A DNA stretch of 64,000 bases from Sciurus carolinensis. Taxonomy: Eukaryota; Chordata; Mammalia; Rodentia; Sciuridae. Of this stretch, positions 56,701 through 64,000 are shown in pieces (position 1 is the first letter of the stretch; each line of letters begins with the position of its first letter). The translations under genes were made by a program, and so were the position numbers. The stretch spans positions 2,898,783 to 2,962,782 of the forward strand of contig NW_025920103.1 of assembly GCF_902686445.1 (NCBI RefSeq). The letters run 5' to 3'. The notes under the pieces are model-generated. The model saw only the letters and a program-made list of their open reading frames with translations, was not told where the DNA came from and did no database searches.

Positions 56701-59700
56701 CCTGTCCAATCTTATATTACCCCCAATGACTGTCAGTATTCTGGGACAAGGCTGCCCCACCCACCCCAAGCTCCCTGCACTTCCATCCTCACCAGGCCAC
56801 AGGTGCTGAACTCTCCTGTGTGCCCATAGGTGCCTGCTCTCTAATCTGCTTTGCATGGGAGAAAAGTGTTCATCACTCTGGTTTCATAATTGGATGATAG
56901 GCCTACAATGTTGTAGCCCACAGTTCCTGAACAAGGCTGAGGGCCCCCCACAGGCTCTAGAGAAACAGAGAAGTCAAGTTTCTTCCAGGGTAGAAGATGA
57001 CACACTCTCGTGGAAAGAAATCTACTTTGGAAGCAGGAGGTGGGCATGCAGCCAGTTTTTGCATATGAGTGTTGGATCCTGGCCTTGTTGAACTTTTACT
57101 CACCTGTGAAATAAGGCTCCCAGTTGGCAGGGGTGATCACTTGAGTTAACAGATGGGAAGGCACCTGCTCTGTTATCATAGGTAGAATATTTCCTGTATG
57201 ATAGTCAGGAGAGGTAGGGTTGCTGCTGTAACAAACACTCCCCAGCTCTCCACAAACCAAGGCTTCATTTCTCCCACACATTAGATGTTGGAGTAGGGAC
57301 TTTAAGTGGGATTGGTTGATAGTTGGCCCTGAGAATCAAGCTGCACAGTCTCCATCACCAATGGAGCATCAGGTTTCAGGTTCACAGTGACAGGGAAGAG
57401 AATGTTGGAGAACCACACACCAGTTCTGCAGTGTTCTCCCCAGAAGTAACACATCATGCCATTCACATGTATCAGTTAGAGCAAGTCAAAGGGCACATTC
57501 AACTTGGAGGGCAAGTTTTCAGAAGATGAGAATGAGAGGCCTTGGTGATCATGACCAACATGCACATGATGTAAGGACTTAGCATCATCTGGGTGGCAGA
57601 GATACACTGCCACACAGGACTGTCTAGCAGCCAGGTTCTCCTTGGTCACACCATGCAGCCACCAATGGGGCAGTTTTCTACAGAATGACCATGCCTTCTG
57701 AGTCCTTCACCTCTCACTGGATGGTCACTGAAAATGGAGATTTCCAGTGGGCAAGAAAGACATCTGAGCAAATGCACTGCTGTCAAGTCTTCCTGCCAGA
57801 GGACAGTTCCTTCTCTCGGGTTCATAGCTCCTGCCATATTGCTAAGTGGCTTACACGTGTCAGCAGTAGTACTTACATAAGCAGTGGGATTTCAGGTATG
57901 ACACATGGAAGGCATCTCACTCCTCAGCATTGCCTTTGACTTCGGTTGTGGGTTCACATCGTGGTTCCTGTGGTCACCCACAGTGAGCCCCTCTTTCAAG
58001 CTCTGCAGAGGCTCTCTAGCATGCTCACAGGGACCTGGATATGGGGAATCTCAGGTCTGCAGTAGCTGCTGGGACAGAAGGTCTACTGAAACTCTGACCC
58101 ACTGCAATAAAATCAGAGGGCAACATGGGAGGGGAGAGATCCAGCAGTGAAAACTCTCTGGTCCATACAAGTTTCTTCCTTATGAATCTACAACAGAGCT
58201 TGAAGTACCTTAGTGACTGCTTATACATGCATACTGTACTCAGCTCCTGCTACAAGCCAGGTTTTTCATCGGCTTGGGGTCAGGCAATGAGTGGCAGAAT
58301 TCCTGCTCTCCTGAAGTTGATATTCTTGGAAAAGAATAGGAAAACAGAGAGATGCATAGAGAAGGAATCCTACTTTAGGTGGAGCATATGATGAGGAAAA
58401 TCACACAAGGTACAGGGAGAAGGGGTGCCTTTGCATGGGGAGGGCACTCCTCTTTAGTAGAGGGACAAGAAAGACTTTCCAGAGGAGTGCATGAAGACAG
58501 GCATGGAGAGAAGGGGTGAGTAAGCTGACACAGATGCACTCGGGGGTGTGTGCATGGTGCCAGCATGCCCATGTGGTGGGGGTGACGGGCCTTTCGATTC
58601 TCTGCAGGTTGACTGGCATTATCTCAGGGTGTTAAGTTCAGTGTGGCAAGGAGGCAGGGTATCAGCTCACATGAGGTTGCTGTCTAAGCTCCTGCCTTGC
58701 CTCACCCTCCTGCTGAGTCAGAAAGTGACTGAGCTTATGGACCACCAAGTGAGTGAGAGGGAACAGCATCCAGCATCTGAACAAGAAGAAGGAGGGTGCA
58801 GGGTCAGGTCAGGTTCACAGTGGGGACAACAGAACATAGCCCTCGAGGCCCCTCTTGGCCTTCAGCACCCACAACACTGGTCCCCTGCAACAGGGCCAGC
58901 TGTGAAAGCCATGCTGGGGAGAGGTTGGTGTTGCAGGCCCAACAGCTGGGAACCCCATGATTCCTGCAGCATCACCCTGCACAGTCTGGCCAACTTCCTA
59001 ACTTCTACCCACCCACACCACCACCATGCATAGAGTGGCAGGTGGCCTTGTGTAGCCCTTTTGTCTGGGAAGTGTCTGGGTTCCCTGGAGCACTGCCAAG
59101 AGCTTCAGGGACTGGAGGGATGCACCACTCCATTTAAGGAATGGGTCATGGGAAACTGAGTTCAGTAATTTGGAAGCTTCTTGAAGCTTTCAGAATGACC
59201 TGGGTCAACCCTCAGAGGATCAGGATTTCAGAAAACAAACCCACTATTGACCAGTCAGTCCAGGTCCCCCATCCACTCTCCATGCTCCACCACCATGGTA
59301 ATAATTTTCTTGGTATTACAAGGTAACAGGTCACATTCAATTCTTTCTTTCAAATATCCTACTGACATCAAAGTGGAAGGATGTATGGTAAAAAAAGTTA
59401 ACTGGGGAGGGTTTGTATGTTTCATGTCCTGGATGTGCAGGAATGCAGACTGAGCACAGACAGTGAAATTCCCAGTTCATGGAAGGGTGGTGGGTTGGAT
59501 TGTGGTCTCCAAATGCAGAAAAATCAGGACTGATAGTAGTGTGGCCAGGAGCACAAAGCAAGAGTCAAGGGCAAGACTTGGAAAGTTGAGATATTGTTGT
59601 GGATAACAGAGGGTGGACACAGAGCAATAAAACATGCACAGGGTGCAGAGGAGGCCTGATGTGATGGAGGGGTGCAGAGAGGCAGGAATCTGACCCTGGA

Positions 59701-60403
59701 TTTCTCTCCTGGGGTCCAGATATTTTCATCTGTACAAAGGCATCATGAGGTATAGTTTTCCATGTCTCAGAACTTCCTGGACATTCCTGAGTCAGGAATA
59801 ATTAATTCTATTCCCAAATAGTCATTGGGTAACTGAGTAATCAAAAGAAATTTCATTTTCATAACGTAGCCCTGGTTATGAGATTTGGAAGTTGTCAATC
59901 TGAGGGAGGAGCAAGTGCAGGCATGTGAAGGGACTGCAGAAGTCTGACAGAGCACCCAGTGAAGGGTCCCTGAAGCATTCAGAAAAGAGAGGTCCCAAAG
60001 AGAGATGTCATGGAGTGGGCTGCAGAGAAGTCATCTGGGAAGACTGCAGGGGAGGGGATTCTTGGGGAGAGAAGTGAGCAGCCTGCACAGGAGTGTATAA
60101 TCCTACCCCCATCCACATCTTCCATGGTGAACGAGCAACTGGCTCAAGACAAGTTTGTCTCAGTATTAAGAAATAATGCTGCTAGCCATCTGAATTCTTC
60201 CCTATGATGGAATTTAATTATGATTACACTCAACTGAGCTGCATTGTTAGGAACTTAGGGAGAACATATTAGGCATTTCAGCACTATGGTGAATTTTAAA
60301 ATAGGAGAGTATATAATGAGCACAGGACAGAGAAGAGAAGAGGGGGATATCCCTGCCTCTGTGTCACTATCTGTCTCTGTGTCTTTGTCTTTCTCTTTCT
60401 CTC

Positions 60404-60408
<5 letters not shown>
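53790..60408. other. Intergenic sequence without recognised gene
   Basis: Open frames are short and overlap on both strands. The longest, 58548-59033 on the plus strand (161 codons), has no motif, signal peptide or splice context that I trust. I found no tRNA, rRNA or microRNA-like structure. AATAAA-like words occur at several places but without an associated coding region. Confidence 0.45.

Positions 60409-60449
<41 letters not shown>
60409..60449. repeat. (CA)n microsatellite
   Basis: About 20 perfect CA dinucleotides preceded by a pyrimidine-rich CTTT/CTCT stretch (about 60,365-60,408). Confidence 0.95.
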
Positions 60450-60451
<2 letters not shown>

Positions 60452-63400
60452 ATTTTACTCTGTTGCCTGTAGATTCTGGGACTGTTGGGGACAATTGTTA
60501 GGTTGTGGAAACTATTTGAATGGAGAGGCCGTGTGCACCAGAGAGAGGACTGGGCCTTGACACATCCAACTTGGGTTTCATTCTGTCTCTACCAGTGACC
60601 AGTGATGGGCATTCAGGAAAGTAACTTCATAGGGTCTCAATGGCCAGAGAGAAATGTGATCCTACTGTTGCGAATGGAGCTGATGAGTGCTTTCCTGTCT
60701 TGTCACATGGAGTACTGGGAGAACACTTGGATTCCAGGCCATATCCCCATATCTCTTGAGGAGCTCTGCAACAGGAACCAAGAAACTGTACTTCTGCATA
60801 TGGTCCTGGAGATAATTGTGCATTGGAACCAGACTCCAAGTTTTGGAGAAGACTTGCTCTAAAGTTGTAGAATTTCCATTGAACTTTCACAAATTGATCA
60901 GAAAGAGCACTTGTATTTTCAAGATCAGCCTGCTAAGTGGCAGACTCCTTGCAATTCAATTGAGATCACTGTTCTAAGGGCAAAATTAAAGCCAGGGAAA
61001 AGGAAAATGCTAAGTCTGGCTGGAGTGAAAAATTTAGAGTGTAATCTGTACAGTGAAGCATCTGCGTGGACTGCTATCTCCTCCCCACAGACCCGTGGAG
61101 AGGGGCTGGAGGGAAGACCACCAGGTCCAGACATACTGGTGATACGATTTTGCTTTCCACTGCTCCCTTATTGGATAGCAGATTCCATTTTTCTAAATAG
61201 GGATGACAGGGCTGTGACCTCCTCAGAGTTGTGCAGCTACTGAACAGAGGGAGATTCAAAGTAAGGTATTTATTGTGTTTGTCTTTGTCCTGTTTATCGG
61301 GTGCCACACTGCTTTATGTTAAAGAAGCCCATGAACATTGACATTCTCCTGCAGGCTCAGCAGCAGTGGAGTAGAAAAAGAAACAAGAAACTGCATGAAA
61401 AAAAAAAAGAGAAAAAATTGGAGCAATAAAAGTACAATATTTGGAGAAAGAAAAAGTAAAGAAGAATCATATGAAGAGGATCACTGAACTTCTGAGTTGC
61501 CATGGATCTAGACTTGGTGCAGCAGAACACTTAGATGGGGGAGGTGATGACTTTGATTTAGGACTTGAAATCCTCTTTACAGTCTCCTTACTCCCTGAAC
61601 TCAGGGACTAATCTGAGGTTAAGAGTGCAACTTTTCAATGCATAAGTACAGATGACTGATGGATTTTAGGCAAAGCCTGTCAGACGACTGTGTTCTAGCA
61701 GGGAAAACAGACAGAGACAGAGGGTGCATCCATACTGTGGAATTTCAGGACACAGTATACTACCAGGGTGGGTACAGTGACCTTCTCACAGCACCTTAGT
61801 GAAAGGCAGAAGTCCCATGGCCTAGGAGGCTTCCTGCCACCCAAGCACAGTTTAGACACTTCTCCAGAGACAGGCTGATCTGTGAGTTACATGCTGAAAC
61901 TTTGAGATGTATTCTGAGGTTGGAAGCAAACTGACCTCAGGCCAGTGTCCTCAAACAATTTCTTCCCTCCACTCTGTGCCTCTGTCCCACAGGGGCAGAG
62001 CCCTTCTGTTGAGCAGTCACAGGTTCAGCCAACCTGAGAACATGACACTTCCTACAGCTACCTGCAGCACCTGTGTGTGGCTGGTCACATGTACTATGCT
62101 GTCAGTAAACATCCCTCACCTGTAAAAGTTTCTTTCATTCAGTGGACAACATCTGGGAGCCCTGCAGGTCTGGGGTCAATGCCTTCAGCTGATGGGGTCC
62201 ATGATCCCTGGAGAGGAGCCCACAGGGAGTGAGTCTTTCACCTTCTGTCCTCTGATAGGAGAAGGTTTTCCCTGATCTTGAGCCATCCCTCTGCCCAGGG
62301 ATTATCCCCAGAAAATTGTCATCACAAGATGCCTCTTCAACTTTGAACATGGAATTGGAGACACATCTCTTTCTTAAATTCCTGCTGAAGTTTTCTTTCT
62401 CAAATAGTTATTGAACTTCTACCATAATTAGGGGCCTACACCACCAAGAAGTGTGAGTCCTCAGGAGCCAAAAGCTATCAGAGGGGAAGGAGGACTACCA
62501 GGCAAATGTCATCCAGCATGCTAAGCAGAGAGAGGACAGGATGCTGTGCAGACTCAGGACAGTGTTCCCTGCACTTGATCAGCTGGGCTGCATTCTGAAG
62601 AACTTTTAGAAGATGGCAAAGCAAAGTGGGGAGAATGGGGAGAGGAGTATTCCAAAGTACACCATGGGAGAAGCCCAGGGGCCTCCTGCATGATGGAGAA
62701 ATTCCAGGGGCTCAGCTGTAAGAATGGAGGGTGGGTGTTGGAGTGTGGGGCAGGGAAAAGGCAAGGGTCTCAGAAGACTGGGTCACACTCTGAGTATAAA
62801 TCCTGAGGGCGAGTCAAGGTAATTTCAGGCATTTGCTGGGTTGCTTGCCCATCACAAGGAGTGTAGGAAGGGCCACCTGGATCACTGAGTCCCAGGTGAA
62901 CATCAGGTTGCCCTGTTCCTAGGTTCTGAAAGGTCTGTCTGAGGAGAGTCCTGGAGCTGTGCTTCAGTTGTGATTAACATTCTCCTTCAAGAGTCGTGAG
63001 CAATGAGGTACCATGACTTAACCATGAGAAAATAATATAGAACCAGAAGTAGGTCCTACATAGCAAGAAGGGGGTGCAGATCACCTTGGAGCTCCATACA
63101 ACCACAGGATTAAAACCCCAGTTGGAGTGTACCTGGAGGCTCTTCTGGGATGAAGGGGGCACCATGGCCTGCCTGCCAAGGGAGGTTCTATTCTGACACA
63201 GGGTATGGTGGCCCAGAAGCTGGTCTGAAGTGAAAACAGGCCCAATTTGGGAGCACAGCCCTGCCACACCCTGTATTTCACCAAACATCTCTAGCACACT
63301 GGCTGGGTCCAAACCTAAAGACTTAGAAACTGTCTCATTTTCTCCAGAAAATAAACTTTATTAAGGCTTTGCTGGGCCTTATACAGACCTTTGCCCAGTG

Positions 63401-64000
63401 CCTATGGTAGAGCCCATTGATGGTGGATGATGAGTAGATGTGGGTGGTAGTAGGAAGGAAGCAGGAAGGCAAGGAGAAATAGAGCAGGGAAAGCAAGAAG
63501 GCAGGAGGGACAGGAAATTGCCTGTTGGCCAGCTGTTGGTATCAATATGATCCAAGATGCTGAAAAACTACATACACCCTAAATGTGCAATGGAGAGAAA
63601 AGGCAAATGCATCCTGGCTCTTCCACCATGAGGAATATTTCAGAACAGAGGAAGTCAATGAAAATCTTATGAAAGATGTGGAAAAAATAAAATATAACCA
63701 TATTTCATGATAAGATGGACTATAGCCATCTCTGCTGCAGGCCACATGCTCACTACACTGCCCTCAGGTTTCTGGGTAGTGTTGTGCATCTCTCCTCTGC
63801 TGCTCTCATGCAGAGGTTCCTGCAAACTCAGACCACATGCTCATAAGGCACCCCTGAGGATTGTGGCCAGTGTAAACCATCCTTCCTGGGCAAATATCAC
63901 CCAGAAAATCCATGGAGCTGCAGGCCCCATACCCCCCAGAAAACCCTGATGTTTATATTGTAGCCTATTTTTTTCTGCTCCAGAGAGCTGCAGGACACAG
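60450..64000. other. Right edge, no gene recognised
   Basis: Unique-looking sequence with an A-rich patch near 61,380-61,420. No frame exceeds 115 codons and none shows a family signature. An AATAAACTTTATT palindromic word at about 63,350 could be a poly-A signal in either direction, but no exon is visible beside it. Confidence 0.45.

Overview
This window is mammalian nuclear DNA, most likely from a squirrel-family rodent (Sciuridae). It has several tRNA-derived ID SINEs, one fused 7SL/ID SINE of the type described in squirrels (MEN-like), rodent-like L1 3' ends, an MaLR-type LTR and endogenous-retrovirus LTRs. There is no operon structure and protein-coding sequence is sparse. The organism call rests on repeat families recognised by eye, not on a database match.

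Left flank (1-9,756): unique sequence with old repeats. It carries two well-formed exons of a GAB-family docking-protein gene on the minus strand. Exon 1 (7451-7522) has the start codon and the GWLRKSPPEKKLR motif, and exon 2 (3473-3773) has the rest of the PH domain. The exons join in frame with consensus splice sites. The sequence is too far from GAB2 to be its orthologue, so I suggest GAB4. A small CpG-rich patch lies just upstream of exon 1.

Centre (9,757-47,475): about 36.2 kb of one degenerate satellite, interrupted by three solo LTRs. The unit is the heptamer ACAGAGC / GCTCTGT with many one-base variants. The satellite switches strand eleven times, giving 12 same-strand runs, with about 23.4 kb reading ACAGAGC on the plus strand and about 12.8 kb reading GCTCTGT. 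The switch points share recognisable cores, and longer blocks (about 1.4-2 kb) recur. This indicates a higher-order architecture containing inverted units rather than unrelated inversions. Seven is not a multiple of three, so every reading frame gives the same stop-poor heptapeptide (HRAQSTE on one strand, LCALCSV on the other). This produces open frames of up to 436 codons that I do not regard as genes.

Two solo LTRs in the array (12662-13153 and 31633-32124; both 492 bp, about 99% identical, each with a 4-bp target duplication) and a more diverged relative outside it (51621-52119) belong to one class I (gammaretrovirus-like) family. A fourth, unrelated LTR lies at 25144-25697. A paralogous empty site for the first LTR is visible at 14731-14734, which dates that insertion after the higher-order amplification.

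Right flank (47,476-64,000): mostly non-coding sequence with an L1 3' end, an MaLR-like LTR, the third class I solo LTR, an ID SINE with a clear 14-bp target duplication, a broken coding-like stretch on the minus strand (52.6-53.6 kb) that I could not identify, and a (CA)n tract. I found no intact gene there. The most notable object is the strand-switching heptamer array immediately upstream of the GAB-family promoter.
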